Of a stretch of 35,619 nucleotides of DNA, positions 1 to 7,611 are shown piece after piece; within the stretch, counting starts at the first letter, position 1, and each line of letters begins with the position of its first letter. Source of the DNA: a virus. The stretch covers positions 1-35,619 of IMG/VR virus record IMGVR_UViG_3300042292_000631. One strand, 5' to 3'. The notes under the pieces were generated by a model, which was not told the DNA's origin, ran no database searches, and saw nothing but the letters and a program-made list of their open reading frames with translations. The position numbers and the translations under genes are program-made.

Positions 1-147
1 GTGGTGGCAGTTGTATTTAATAAACGGCTGCCAAGTCTTAATATCTGTAGGATCCTCAAGCGGGAGTACGGGGGACAAGAGATAGACGGTGCTTAAGTGA
101 AGCTGATCTTCAGGGGTATCGATAAAGCGTTGAAAAAATAAATCTGA
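1..147. repeat. Terminal direct repeat, copy 1 (circular overlap)
   Basis: These 147 bases recur at 35473-35619 with a single difference: G at 127 and A at 35599. An open reading frame runs through both copies in the same frame, and joining base 35472 to base 1 gives one uninterrupted gene. This is what an assembler leaves at the ends of a circular or circularly permuted molecule, so the non-redundant genome is 35,472 bp. A true short terminal repeat of the virion DNA is possible but less likely, because the copy lies inside a tail gene. Confidence 0.95.
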
Positions 148-819
148 AAAGCTGGGTGTTTTCTTGGGGGGCGAATACTTGGCAAGGGCTATAATTTCTG
201 GCTCCCGATCTGATGGCGATAAGAATCCAGGGTTAATGCTGACTAGCGTGGTATCGATGGATGCGGGAGAGATTGAGATCGAGTTTGTTAGGGATACTCG
301 CGGCTGATTTAAAATTATATCGCAGGCAAGCAGGAGGCGTTTTGTCTCTGGCTTTTCCGCCAGAAGATTAGTGTTTGCGTCTGCTACGCCTAGCCTTTGG
401 AAAAATTCAGGAACCTTCTCGAAAATTCCGATAATGTTCTGGTTATCTGTGCTGGAAATTGACTCAGGGCTTGCGTCAGTTCCTATCTTTCGGAACTGTA
501 GCCTTACTGCTGCCCGCTCATCCAGATAGATGGCGACGCGATCCGTCATTAGGGGTGGGAGTTTTTTCGCCGCTGCGTAATCTAATCTAACACGATCTTG
601 AATCTTTAAGGGTACATCTGAAAATTTCATCATAATTTTAGGCGGAAATCCGTTGACCAAGCCGGGCAAAAAGAAGGCACGCCAGTAGGAAAGGTTTGTG
701 ATTGGATCCTTATAGTATTCAGTCGTAATTTTCCACGGGTGCGGGCGTGGTGGCGCTGGCGTATAATTAAAAGTAAAAGGCAAATACTGCTCCGCTTTTT
801 GCAGGAGCTTAAGCCACAT
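1..819 (-). CDS. Tail-region structural protein, first 273 codons of a gene crossing the contig join
   Basis: The ATG is at 817-819, 14 bases after the stop of the preceding gene. The frame is open for 273 codons to base 1 and continues at 35472 down to the stop at 35281, giving a 336-residue protein in the circular genome. I recognise no domain. It starts MWLKLLQKAEQYLPF and has an aromatic- and proline-rich beginning, with no signal peptide or membrane segment. It lies between tape-measure-proximal genes and fibre-like genes, so a distal tail or baseplate part is the contextual guess. The DNA here is more AT-rich than in the head genes. Confidence 0.85.
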   Translation of the reverse strand, partial: MWLKLLQKAEQYLPFTFNYTPAPPRPHPWKITTEYYKDPITNLSYWRAFFLPGLVNGFPPKIMMKFSDVPLKIQDRVRLDYAAAKKLPPLMTDRVAIYLDERAAVRLQFRKIGTDASPESISSTDNQNIIGIFEKVPEFFQRLGVADANTNLLAEKPETKRLLLACDIILNQPRVSLTNSISISPASIDTTLVSINPGFLSPSDREPEIIALAKYSPPKKTPSFSDLFFQRFIDTPEDQLHLSTVYLLSPVLPLEDPTDIKTWQPFIKYNCHH

Positions 820-833
820 TTTTGATGTGTACT

Positions 834-1424
834 TCACGTCGGCCAGTAGATCACCCGGTGCGATCCGTTGTGCACATAGGCTCTCACCTGCAAGTTGTGC
901 GTGACGAATTGAATAAAGTAGGTTTTCCTTAAATAGGCTAATGGAATTAAGCCGGAAGTAGTTTTATCCTGAATGGCGTAATTTGCGCTTCCCGTTCTTG
1001 GGATATTGTCTGCCTTTCTCCAGACGATCTCGCTAGATTTTAACTTGTAGAATTGGTCGAAAATTACCAGAGCGCAGATCAGAATTGGCCGTTCTATCGG
1101 AAGTCTGGCCGGAGGAGCTGGCACGCCATCAGCGTCCACGATGTCTTGCAGCTCACCCGTGCTTGGCTTGATTTGGGGCAGCTTGCCATTGATATAGCCC
1201 TCACCGATGGAAAAATACTTATCTCCTACGGGTCGAATTTCCAGCGGAGTAACGATCGATGGTGGCCTGTCCACCATAGCGACATGCTGGCCGTTTGGCG
1301 TAGGGTTAATTGTTACGCGATCATCTACAGAAACGAGGCGCTGGGAATCAATCCAAGCGACTAGCTTTTTGAACTTAGGCAGGATCTTGTCGCCCTTATC
1401 TGCCTTAAGAGCGTCTGGAATCAT
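834..1424 (-). CDS. Putative distal tail protein (hypothetical, 196 aa)
   Basis: The ATG overlaps the stop of the upstream gene (ATGA, 1421-1424), so the two are probably translationally coupled. No family is recognised. The middle (roughly residues 45-110) looks beta-rich and holds a proline cluster, VPAPPARLP. There is no signal peptide or membrane segment. It is the third gene after the tape measure protein, a position usually held by distal tail, tail-tip or baseplate proteins in siphophages. The function is inferred from position only. Confidence 0.75.
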   Translation of the reverse strand: MIPDALKADKGDKILPKFKKLVAWIDSQRLVSVDDRVTINPTPNGQHVAMVDRPPSIVTPLEIRPVGDKYFSIGEGYINGKLPQIKPSTGELQDIVDADGVPAPPARLPIERPILICALVIFDQFYKLKSSEIVWRKADNIPRTGSANYAIQDKTTSGLIPLAYLRKTYFIQFVTHNLQVRAYVHNGSHRVIYWPT

Positions 1425-2215
1425 TGTGAACCAGGCACGACACCTTTTTCATATAAACCGTCAGCCACCCCCTTGGAGTCTAGTAGGACGTACTCGTGCA
1501 CAACTTGCCAAGCCTCGCCCTGGCGACTGACGGCCGGAGCCTGCATCATCCAGCGTCTTGGAATTTCTTTCCCGTCCTTATCCTTTTCGCCCTTGGGGAT
1601 AGGGATTCCGGCTGGCAGTTTATCCACAATTCGGCCAGCCGTGTCCCAAATACCAGGATAAACTTGTTCCGTAAAATAAGTATGTCGCAGGGTAAGAGTC
1701 ACCTCCTTATATCTGGTAACTCCGAACATTGGGTTAGGGATTTGAGTCCCCGACCCCAAGCCGCCTCCTGTCGTTGGGCTATAAGTGGGCGGCCATTTCG
1801 CAAATCCGTCCGGGGTGAAGTATCCTCCAAAATCTACAGATAATTTTGTAATGCGCGGGTGTAGTTCAATCGGCTTGCTTTCAAAAGAGCAAAACATTTC
1901 AAAGGTACCTTTTACGCCATTTTGTAGCCATACGACCCCACCGTTTAGACTTGATGAAGCTTCCGTCATGGACTCATAAGTCACGGTCTGCTCGTAGGCT
2001 TTATCGTTTATCTGTGTATAGCTAATATTTGTGGCTTGATATTTTTCTATGCGGGGAGCGGTTTCCAGATCTGATTTTTCTGTGACAAAGTATTTTTTTG
2101 TAATGGTAGTTTTCCCGGTCGCCTGGAAACTCCCGCCGCCGCCTTGCATCTCGACGCTCGTGCCCGAGTTGGACGACCCGCCTCCACCGCCAGTGCGACT
2201 GCTACCCCTAGCCAT
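1421..2215 (-). CDS. Putative tail-tip/distal tail protein with glycine-serine N terminus (264 aa)
   Basis: The gene starts with an ATG whose last base area overlaps the tape measure stop at 2215. The first 35 residues are a low-complexity Gly/Ser tract (RTGGGGGSSNSG), then the sequence becomes beta-rich and soluble, with an aromatic-rich centre around FGGYFTPDGFAKWPP. No catalytic motif or membrane segment is visible. The position immediately downstream of the tape measure gene matches the distal tail protein or tail-tip genes of siphophages, but I recognise no family. Confidence 0.75.
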   Translation of the reverse strand: MARGSSRTGGGGGSSNSGTSVEMQGGGGSFQATGKTTITKKYFVTEKSDLETAPRIEKYQATNISYTQINDKAYEQTVTYESMTEASSSLNGGVVWLQNGVKGTFEMFCSFESKPIELHPRITKLSVDFGGYFTPDGFAKWPPTYSPTTGGGLGSGTQIPNPMFGVTRYKEVTLTLRHTYFTEQVYPGIWDTAGRIVDKLPAGIPIPKGEKDKDGKEIPRRWMMQAPAVSRQGEAWQVVHEYVLLDSKGVADGLYEKGVVPGSQ

Positions 2216-3645
2216 TAGCTAAACACCCCGGCGTTTTTGATGAGTAGATCCAGCTTATCTAGTACGCCTTGCAGGCTGGGTGGGTTTTCTAGTCTCACAG
2301 GTTGCGTGCGTTGTGCCTCCGTGCTGGATGGAATGTCACGCAGTTGCTGTTGCAACTCAGCCGCAGACTGCAGCTTTCCGACGATGGATTCAGTTTGCGC
2401 CCTAGCGAGCTGTGCGGATTGATCCCCAAATCCCCTCTGACTAAAAAGGTTTTCCTTTGCAGATTGTAATTCTAGCGCTTGTTGTTGTGCGGCAGTTACA
2501 TCCTCAATCGTTCCAGAGGTGCGTGCCTTATCTGCCGCTTCTCTTGCCCTATCCTCAAGTAACCGCATCTCGGCCTCTGGGCCAGCTCTCCTTGCCTCAA
2601 GTTCTTGGAGTGCAGGAATCAGCTCTGCCCGCTTTTGCAGTAAATCCCGCTTTTCTTTTTCAGCCTGCTTAAAGTCGGCCAGGTCTTGTTTGCGCCGATC
2701 TTCCTCGCTGTCTGCCAACATTTGATACGCTTTGTCGATCGCTGCAAGTTCGGCGTCAATTTGTTTTACTTTTTGCCTGACGGCATTTACATCCTCCCGA
2801 TCCAGCTCGGCTTGATCTGTTACAGTTTTTTGATCGCCAGCCCTCTGGGTTCTTTCTTTTTGTATGACCTCTTTTAGTTTTCTTTCTCTTTCAATAATTC
2901 TTTTTTCAATTTTGTCATAGTCTCCAGTTAGAAAGTCTAATGAGGATTGTAATGGGCTTTCTTTAATATCTGTGCCAAGATCTAGGAATCCACCCGCGAT
3001 CGATGCCAAAGCTGTGGATACTGTATTTTGAAATTGCCGCCACCTAACATTCATCGCATCCAAATTAGAAACGGTCGTATCGGACAATACTCCTGAAGCG
3101 GAGCCAAGGTTTTTGTATTCCTCTGCCGTCATTCTTAATAACGGCAAAAATCTTTGATAATCTTTAGCGAGAAGCTCATTTACAACCTTCAGCTCCTCGC
3201 CTGCTAGCGCCCCACTGCTTACAGATTCCCTTAGTTTATCAAATAATTGCTCTGGAGACAGGCTGACTAACTGCTGACCCGTGACGCCTATCTTCTCAAA
3301 TGTTTTAGCAAGGTTTGTATTTCCGCCTGCAGCGTCTTGGGCTGCCTTACCTAACTTGCCTAGCTTACTCCCAATTTCCTCGATCGATAAGTTTGCTGTA
3401 ACGCCTACGGCCGCTAGTCGTTGGACACTTTCCGCACTCACATTAAAAGCGTCGGACACGTCCTGCAGTTGACCAGCCTTTGCCAGAATGTTGTCGATCC
3501 CGGCCACTAGCCCGGCAAGACCCCCGCCGATCCCGACGATCCCCAGCATCGACTTGCCAAAAGATGAGACGTCTTTCTCAAGGCCGCGCAAGCCTGTCAT
3601 GGCCGCGGCTTTGTTCAGCACCACATCGATCGCTAGTTTTGCCAT
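2215..3645 (-). CDS. Tail tape measure protein (476 aa)
   Basis: This protein sets tail length and is threaded through the tail tube during assembly and DNA delivery. The sequence shows the usual layout: a short N terminus, a hydrophobic Gly-rich stretch at about residues 33-50 (MLGIVGIGGGLAGLVAGI), helical repeats, and a long charged coiled-coil-like part from about residue 243 to 400 (for example EKRIIERERKLKEV). It is short for a siphophage tape measure. Using the usual rule of about 0.15 nm per residue, the tail would be roughly 70 nm. The start follows the preceding stop by seven bases. The alternative, an internal virion protein, is less likely given the tail genes on both sides. Confidence 0.82.
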   Translation of the reverse strand: MAKLAIDVVLNKAAAMTGLRGLEKDVSSFGKSMLGIVGIGGGLAGLVAGIDNILAKAGQLQDVSDAFNVSAESVQRLAAVGVTANLSIEEIGSKLGKLGKAAQDAAGGNTNLAKTFEKIGVTGQQLVSLSPEQLFDKLRESVSSGALAGEELKVVNELLAKDYQRFLPLLRMTAEEYKNLGSASGVLSDTTVSNLDAMNVRWRQFQNTVSTALASIAGGFLDLGTDIKESPLQSSLDFLTGDYDKIEKRIIERERKLKEVIQKERTQRAGDQKTVTDQAELDREDVNAVRQKVKQIDAELAAIDKAYQMLADSEEDRRKQDLADFKQAEKEKRDLLQKRAELIPALQELEARRAGPEAEMRLLEDRAREAADKARTSGTIEDVTAAQQQALELQSAKENLFSQRGFGDQSAQLARAQTESIVGKLQSAAELQQQLRDIPSSTEAQRTQPVRLENPPSLQGVLDKLDLLIKNAGVFS

Positions 3646-3652
3646 GGTAGTT

Positions 3653-4498
3653 TTAGAATCCGACGGCTTTTAGATCAGCCTGATAAGCGTAATCCAACGC
3701 CCGCCGCATCTTTTCAGCTTGTATGTCAATAGCCTGCTGGGCTTGTTGATTTGAGAGGCAATTACTTACCCAAGGCACATGATTGATCATGTTGATCGTG
3801 CCGGTTAAAAAGTTTTCAGATTGATCGACCACAGTTCCAGCGGCCCGATTGCCAGCATGTCTTTTTACCCAAGCGGGCACTGCCTGCTGCTGAACTCCGG
3901 CCACGTTTGTCTCCATCCTTCCCTGCGTTCCGCCTAGCTGTGCCGCACATGCGGCCCATCCGCCTTTTGCTATGCCGACTCTTTTCTGCACTTCTTTGAC
4001 GTAGAATTTTAATTTTGCCCTTTGATCTGTGATCAATAACGGCTCCTGCCTTTTCTCAATTCTTGGTCTTTTGGGTATCGGCTTGCGAGCTGACTTATGA
4101 AACATCCCGCTCATATCGCCAACTTGCGCCTGCATAAGTCCCGGCACTCGAAGTCGAATCAATAGATTTTTAGCCAGGTCAAAGTCGCCTTTCTTAATCA
4201 TCGCAATAAAAGCACGCCCTGCCCCTATGCCCTGCTTTTCTATTTCTTGATAAACATCCGATGGCGTGCGAATTACCTTTCTAATATCCCGCGCTACTGC
4301 CCCCTCGCCTTGTGCTTTTGCGCTGTCTTGCTGGCCTCCGATTGCCTTGGATCCTCCAAAGGGCTGAGTCTGAAATGCAAGGTTCACGGCCATTAGCCTT
4401 GCCTGCGCTCGCAGCACTTGTGCCGGCGTCTTTGTTTTATAAAAACGCAACAAGGCTCGCTGAAGCTCGCGATCATCTACTGTGATTTTCTCGATCAC
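3653..4498 (-). CDS. Minor tail-region protein (hypothetical, 281 aa, GTG start)
   Basis: I place the start at the GTG at 4496-4498. It overlaps the TGA of the previous gene (GTGA) and has an AGGAGG-type ribosome binding site upstream. A longer reading up to 4741 would run over the previous gene and is rejected. The protein is basic and Ala/Gln-rich, with KPIPKRPRIEKRQEP in the middle and a helical C terminus; no family is recognised. It lies just before the tape measure gene. Candidate roles are a tail assembly factor or a minor tail protein, but this is positional inference. Confidence 0.75.
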   Translation of the reverse strand: MIEKITVDDRELQRALLRFYKTKTPAQVLRAQARLMAVNLAFQTQPFGGSKAIGGQQDSAKAQGEGAVARDIRKVIRTPSDVYQEIEKQGIGAGRAFIAMIKKGDFDLAKNLLIRLRVPGLMQAQVGDMSGMFHKSARKPIPKRPRIEKRQEPLLITDQRAKLKFYVKEVQKRVGIAKGGWAACAAQLGGTQGRMETNVAGVQQQAVPAWVKRHAGNRAAGTVVDQSENFLTGTINMINHVPWVSNCLSNQQAQQAIDIQAEKMRRALDYAYQADLKAVGF

Positions 4499-5058
4499 TT
4501 TCCCGCCCTCCTGGCACGAACGGCCTCGATCGCCAGCAACTCGCCCTCGGATAGTAGATCCACGCTGCTGCCGTTCTGCATAGCAAAAGCTACGTGATAC
4601 CAGTACGCCTGCCCGATCGGCATGTTCCAGACCTTCGCCTCGTCCCACCCGGTCGCCCCACACACGCCCGACACAATGGCCAGCGACCAGGGTAAGCCCG
4701 TGGCCTCCCGGCCGGTGCCCCTCTTTTTCTCTGGCTGCCATAACTGTGGCAACGCATTAAAGTCGTCTAAGTAGGCGCGGAACTTGGCCGTCTCGATTAG
4801 GAACTCGCACCGCCAGCTCCTCATCCAATCCAGCCACAGCCTGCGATCGGATAGATCTGGCAGAATAGGGAACGGCGTCCGGCAAATGTTGACGGCTAGG
4901 CGCAGATCTCTGGCCGATGGGAACGAGCCTCCGATGAAGTAGGGCGATTGAGCGACCTCTAGATTAAACATGTGCCACAACGAAAGCGGAAGGAGTGGCA
5001 ACCCCAGGACGCGGTGATCCTGACGATTTAGGAATGATTCAGCAAAGTGGCGATTCAT
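4495..5058 (-). CDS. Putative tail assembly protein (187 aa)
   Basis: The ATG at 5056-5058 is preceded by a G-rich GGGGGG tract. A GTG at 5073 is possible but overlaps the previous stop. The N terminus has the pattern of a family common just before tape measure genes (LPLLPLSLWHMFNLEV, about residues 20-36, then SPYFIGG), followed by Trp-rich helices. Two genes between tail tube and tape measure often encode tail assembly chaperones, and this gene with its downstream neighbour sits in exactly that slot. No slippery frameshift site was evident, so that role is only inferred. Confidence 0.72.
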   Translation of the reverse strand: MNRHFAESFLNRQDHRVLGLPLLPLSLWHMFNLEVAQSPYFIGGSFPSARDLRLAVNICRTPFPILPDLSDRRLWLDWMRSWRCEFLIETAKFRAYLDDFNALPQLWQPEKKRGTGREATGLPWSLAIVSGVCGATGWDEAKVWNMPIGQAYWYHVAFAMQNGSSVDLLSEGELLAIEAVRARRAGK

Positions 5059-5072
5059 CGCCCCCCACTGCA

Positions 5073-5393
5073 CTACGTGCCTAGTGTGCTGTCGGGATTG
5101 TGCACGCCAGTGACGCTGACCTTCACCACCTCCCCGACGGTCTTGGTGTAGTTTTCGCCAGTCTTAACGTATGTCTTGCTGTCCAGGGTAAATGTAGCAG
5201 GCACAGAGGAACCAGAGCTAATGCCTTCGATCGAAACGTTGTACCGCGGATTGTAGTAGGTGGTAACAGTAGGAGCGGTGTTTACCGTGCCGGGATCGAT
5301 GACGATCTCGGTTACCTCGCCCGTGATGCTCATTGAAATAAACTCCTCAATCCCCGTGATGCTCGTTACTCCCGTAAATCCTTTGTATGGCAT
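5073..5393 (-). CDS. Small tail structural protein (106 aa), paralogue of an early-region protein
   Basis: The ATG is at 5391-5393. The protein is short, Thr/Val/Gly-rich and predicted all-beta, as expected for a tail tube or tube-associated subunit. Its segments EEFISMSITGEVTEI (about 16-30) and NYTKTVGEVVKVSV (about 83-96) have clear counterparts in the protein encoded at 19769-20164, so the phage carries two versions of this fold. It follows another small beta protein (5404-5670) and the tail terminator gene. At 106 residues it is shorter than usual tail tube proteins, so tube subunit is a tentative call. Confidence 0.72.
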   Translation of the reverse strand: MPYKGFTGVTSITGIEEFISMSITGEVTEIVIDPGTVNTAPTVTTYYNPRYNVSIEGISSGSSVPATFTLDSKTYVKTGENYTKTVGEVVKVSVTGVHNPDSTLGT

Positions 5394-5403
5394 ATTATTT
5401 TCC

Positions 5404-5670
5404 TTAAGTGATTGTGCTGAACGTGACCGCTGTGGTTGTGAGCCTGGCAAAATCTGTGTTTGATAAGCGCAGTTCCCGGCGGAAAGTCCCTGCAGTAGCA
5501 ACGATTGGGTGGGTAAAAGTATCGGGGAGAGTTTCAGTCACAGTCTCAATCCTCTTGTACTTCTTAAAATGTTTCACGACTGCGCCGTCTGTTCCCGTGA
5601 TGTAGACGTACTCGTCCGTGTTGCTGATGTTCTGGGAAATTCCAGCCGTCACTCCGTATGTCATCGCCAT
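5404..5670 (-). CDS. Small beta-rich tail protein (88 aa), candidate tail tube component
   Basis: The ATG is at 5668-5670, with an AAGGAAAA tract upstream and a TTGACAC motif 16 bases before the start. The sequence is Thr-rich and beta-like (YVYITGTDGAVV near residue 22, RRELRLSNTDF near 64). It shares the general look of the next gene's product (DEYVYITG versus EEFISMSITG), so the two may be distant paralogues. It lies between the tail terminator gene and the tail assembly genes, where the major tail protein usually lies. Its size is unusually small for that role. Confidence 0.7.
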   Translation of the reverse strand: MAMTYGVTAGISQNISNTDEYVYITGTDGAVVKHFKKYKRIETVTETLPDTFTHPIVATAGTFRRELRLSNTDFARLTTTAVTFSTIT

Positions 5671-5689
5671 ATTGTTTTTTCCTTACGTG

Positions 5690-6088
5690 TCAACTAGGCG
5701 TGACAAAGGCGGTAAATTTAACCGAATCCTCCATTACCTTGTCGTTGCTTCCCGTGCTTTCTTCGCCCAGGTATCCGCCCATAAGAGTGGCACCGGCTAT
5801 GGTAGTTACGGCCGTCAGCTTGGTATTGAGCCAGTCAAAGTTAGTCCTGTGAGCTGTCACTGTGCTGGCTACTTCCAGCGGCGTCATAATTGAACAGGTA
5901 AAAGTAACCTTGCGAGTTGTAGCCAAAGATCCTTCCACAACTGGCACGCTAGACTCAGCGTGAACGATGCAGGCTGGGAGCTGTAACTCCGCAATCCTGT
6001 GCCCGGCCTGAACGTATAGCCCGGCTGGCTTACTGGCTGTGGATAGGTAGGCGGCTAGGCCGTCCTCCGCTGCGAGCCTTAAACTCAT
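5690..6088 (-). CDS. Putative tail terminator/tail completion protein (132 aa)
   Basis: The ATG at 6086-6088 overlaps the previous stop (ATGA). An upstream extension to 6223 would overlap the neighbour fully and is rejected. The protein begins with a helix (AAEDGLAAYLSTA), then has beta strands containing VTFTCSIMTPLEVA and ends KFTAFVTPS. This alpha-plus-beta layout, its length and its place after the head-tail connector and before the tail tube candidates fit tail terminator proteins. Family assignment is by layout rather than by a clear motif. Confidence 0.68.
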   Translation of the reverse strand: MSLRLAAEDGLAAYLSTASKPAGLYVQAGHRIAELQLPACIVHAESSVPVVEGSLATTRKVTFTCSIMTPLEVASTVTAHRTNFDWLNTKLTAVTTIAGATLMGGYLGEESTGSNDKVMEDSVKFTAFVTPS

Positions 6089-6393
6089 CGCACATCCTCT
6101 GGATCTGCCAGGATAAGTGTCGTGACGCCTTGATCGGATTGTACGCCAGTAAGTCTTTTGGGTGATCCGCCCACCGTTACGATCGTCATTAGTGCCGGCA
6201 GGCTGACGGCGGCCGTCAGGCAAACGAACTCCGCATTCTGTGGATTTACAAACCCGCCCATGCCCAGCTCTGCCGTTTGTTCGCTAGGTGTGTAGACGCC
6301 ACGGACGGCGAGGCCGGAGATGGTGGCAGTCGTCGGCATAGCCGAAATCATATCAGCCACCCCTGTGGTCATTAGGGTTTGAATTTCGGTCAC
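6085..6393 (-). CDS. Putative head-tail joining protein (102 aa)
   Basis: This is a short protein beginning with a helix (TEIQTLMTTGVADM) followed by a beta-barrel-like pattern: AVRGVYTPSEQ, PALMTIVTVGGSPKRLTGV and GVTTLILADPED. This strand order resembles the small beta-barrel connectors (lambda gpFII or HK97 gp10-like stopper group). It precedes the tail terminator candidate with a 4-base overlap. It is separated from the capsid gene by the three glycan-enzyme genes, which interrupt what would otherwise be a normal capsid-to-connector order. Confidence 0.62.
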   Translation of the reverse strand: MTEIQTLMTTGVADMISAMPTTATISGLAVRGVYTPSEQTAELGMGGFVNPQNAEFVCLTAAVSLPALMTIVTVGGSPKRLTGVQSDQGVTTLILADPEDVR

Positions 6394-6403
6394 GTCGTTG
6401 GCC

Positions 6404-6958
6404 TTATGTCAAAACTTTCACCCAGCAGTTCTGCTGAAAATCAACAGAGTTAAACGCCTCGGCCACGGCTCGATCTACCCCTGGCCACCCGCACATGTAG
6501 TCGTGCCCGGCAATCACCCCGCCTTTTTTTACCTTGGGCAGCCAAGCAGCAATATCCGCTTTCACGTTCTCGTAGTCGTGAGCGGCATCGATAAAAACAG
6601 AATCCAGACACTGATCGGGAAAGAAGTTAGCGCCCTTGAGACTGGTCATCCGTAGCGGCACGAGCTGGCGGGAGACTGGCTTTACGTTTGCCAGAAACTC
6701 CTCGTATAGCGTGCCGTTCTTAATGCACTCTTCGCCTGTATGTTCCTCGCTACCCAGCCAAGTATCGACAGCGTAGATCTCGATCCGTGGCGATTTGTTC
6801 CAAGCCTCGACAAGCAAAAACGCAGTAGACTTCCCCTTCCAGCTTCCTACCTCCACGATCTTTCCATCCATCGGACAATCGGCCACTAAGCGCCGGTAAA
6901 GATCGGGGAAACTGAACCAGTCCTCTCCGCCAATGTTTAGATGCTGTAGTTTTTCCAC
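6404..6958 (-). CDS. Class I SAM-dependent methyltransferase (Methyltransf_24-like, 184 aa)
   Basis: The enzyme should transfer a methyl group from S-adenosylmethionine. The SAM-binding motif I appears as IVEVGSWKGKST, the motif IV region as SVFIDAAHDYENVKADI, followed by a long helix and GGVIAGHDY. This pattern is typical of the Methyltransf_24 group often found with glycosyltransferases. I chose the GTG at 6956-6958, which overlaps the previous gene by 22 bases. An upstream ATG at 7027 would overlap by 91 bases and add a low-complexity N terminus. It is the last of three glycan-related genes behind the capsid gene, so methylation of a sugar on the virion is the likely job (inference). Confidence 0.85.
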   Translation of the reverse strand: MEKLQHLNIGGEDWFSFPDLYRRLVADCPMDGKIVEVGSWKGKSTAFLLVEAWNKSPRIEIYAVDTWLGSEEHTGEECIKNGTLYEEFLANVKPVSRQLVPLRMTSLKGANFFPDQCLDSVFIDAAHDYENVKADIAAWLPKVKKGGVIAGHDYMCGWPGVDRAVAEAFNSVDFQQNCWVKVLT

Positions 6959-7611
6959 CTTGTTTCCTTGGCCGTGGCCACGCGGGTGGCGTGTTGATGT
7001 TCCTTGTGAAATTCCGGCCCTGGACAAAACGTGCCGCCCTCTGCCCCAATGTTTTGAATGCGACTGACGTGCGGGAATAGTTCGCCCATCCCCGTCCGTT
7101 CACGCACCCGTTGAACCGATCCGTCCCAGAAGTTGCAATCCCAGCCTGGTAACAGATGTCTTTCAAATCGATCGCGCCAGGTTGCCCAGCCCCAAGGCGT
7201 GAACCAGTTCCTAAATCCGCAAGAGTCGTTAGGTGCGGCACCGCCGTGCTGATTGTAGCCAGATACCGTCAGCACTTTTGGGCCAGCGTTCTGCCCTGCC
7301 CACTCGAACCAGCGCAGGCAGTCTGGGCTGGGGACGGTGTCGTCCTCTAGGTGAATGTGATAATCTGAGATTCTGAATCCCAGCTCCATGCAGTAGCGAA
7401 TCATCGATCCGCAGCCCAACCGTTCCTGCATAATCATTGTCTGGATACCGGCTGCCTTGGCAATCTCTGCCAGCTCCTGCGTTTTGTCGGATGGATCTAG
7501 CACAGCCACCACGTCGTACTCACCCACGCCGTCGCACCACGCCAACGCCTTTAATACCTGGGCAAAGTATGTGGGCCGATTGTAGCCCGATATAGTGAGC
7601 GTCTTATCCAT
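6937..7611 (-). CDS. GT-A glycosyltransferase (224 aa)
   Basis: The N terminus LTISGYNRPTYFAQVLKAL (residues 5-23) is the nucleotide-sugar-binding start of a GT-A fold. HIHLEDDTVPSPD (85-97) carries the acidic DXD-type metal-binding site (E89, D90, D91). PWGWATWRDRFE (139-150) is a Trp-rich motif recurrent in related glycosyltransferases of cell-surface and phage loci. There is no membrane segment, so it acts in the cytoplasm. The ATG at 7609-7611 overlaps the end of the large glycosyltransferase upstream. The acceptor is unknown; placement behind the capsid gene suggests a virion protein (inference). Confidence 0.88.
   Translation of the reverse strand: MDKTLTISGYNRPTYFAQVLKALAWCDGVGEYDVVAVLDPSDKTQELAEIAKAAGIQTMIMQERLGCGSMIRYCMELGFRISDYHIHLEDDTVPSPDCLRWFEWAGQNAGPKVLTVSGYNQHGGAAPNDSCGFRNWFTPWGWATWRDRFERHLLPGWDCNFWDGSVQRVRERTGMGELFPHVSRIQNIGAEGGTFCPGPEFHKEHQHATRVATAKETRWKNYSI

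Noticed and set aside
4499-4741. N-terminal extension of the gene at 3653-4498
   Set aside because: It overlaps the preceding gene entirely; the GTG at 4498 has a good ribosome binding site and a stop-start overlap.
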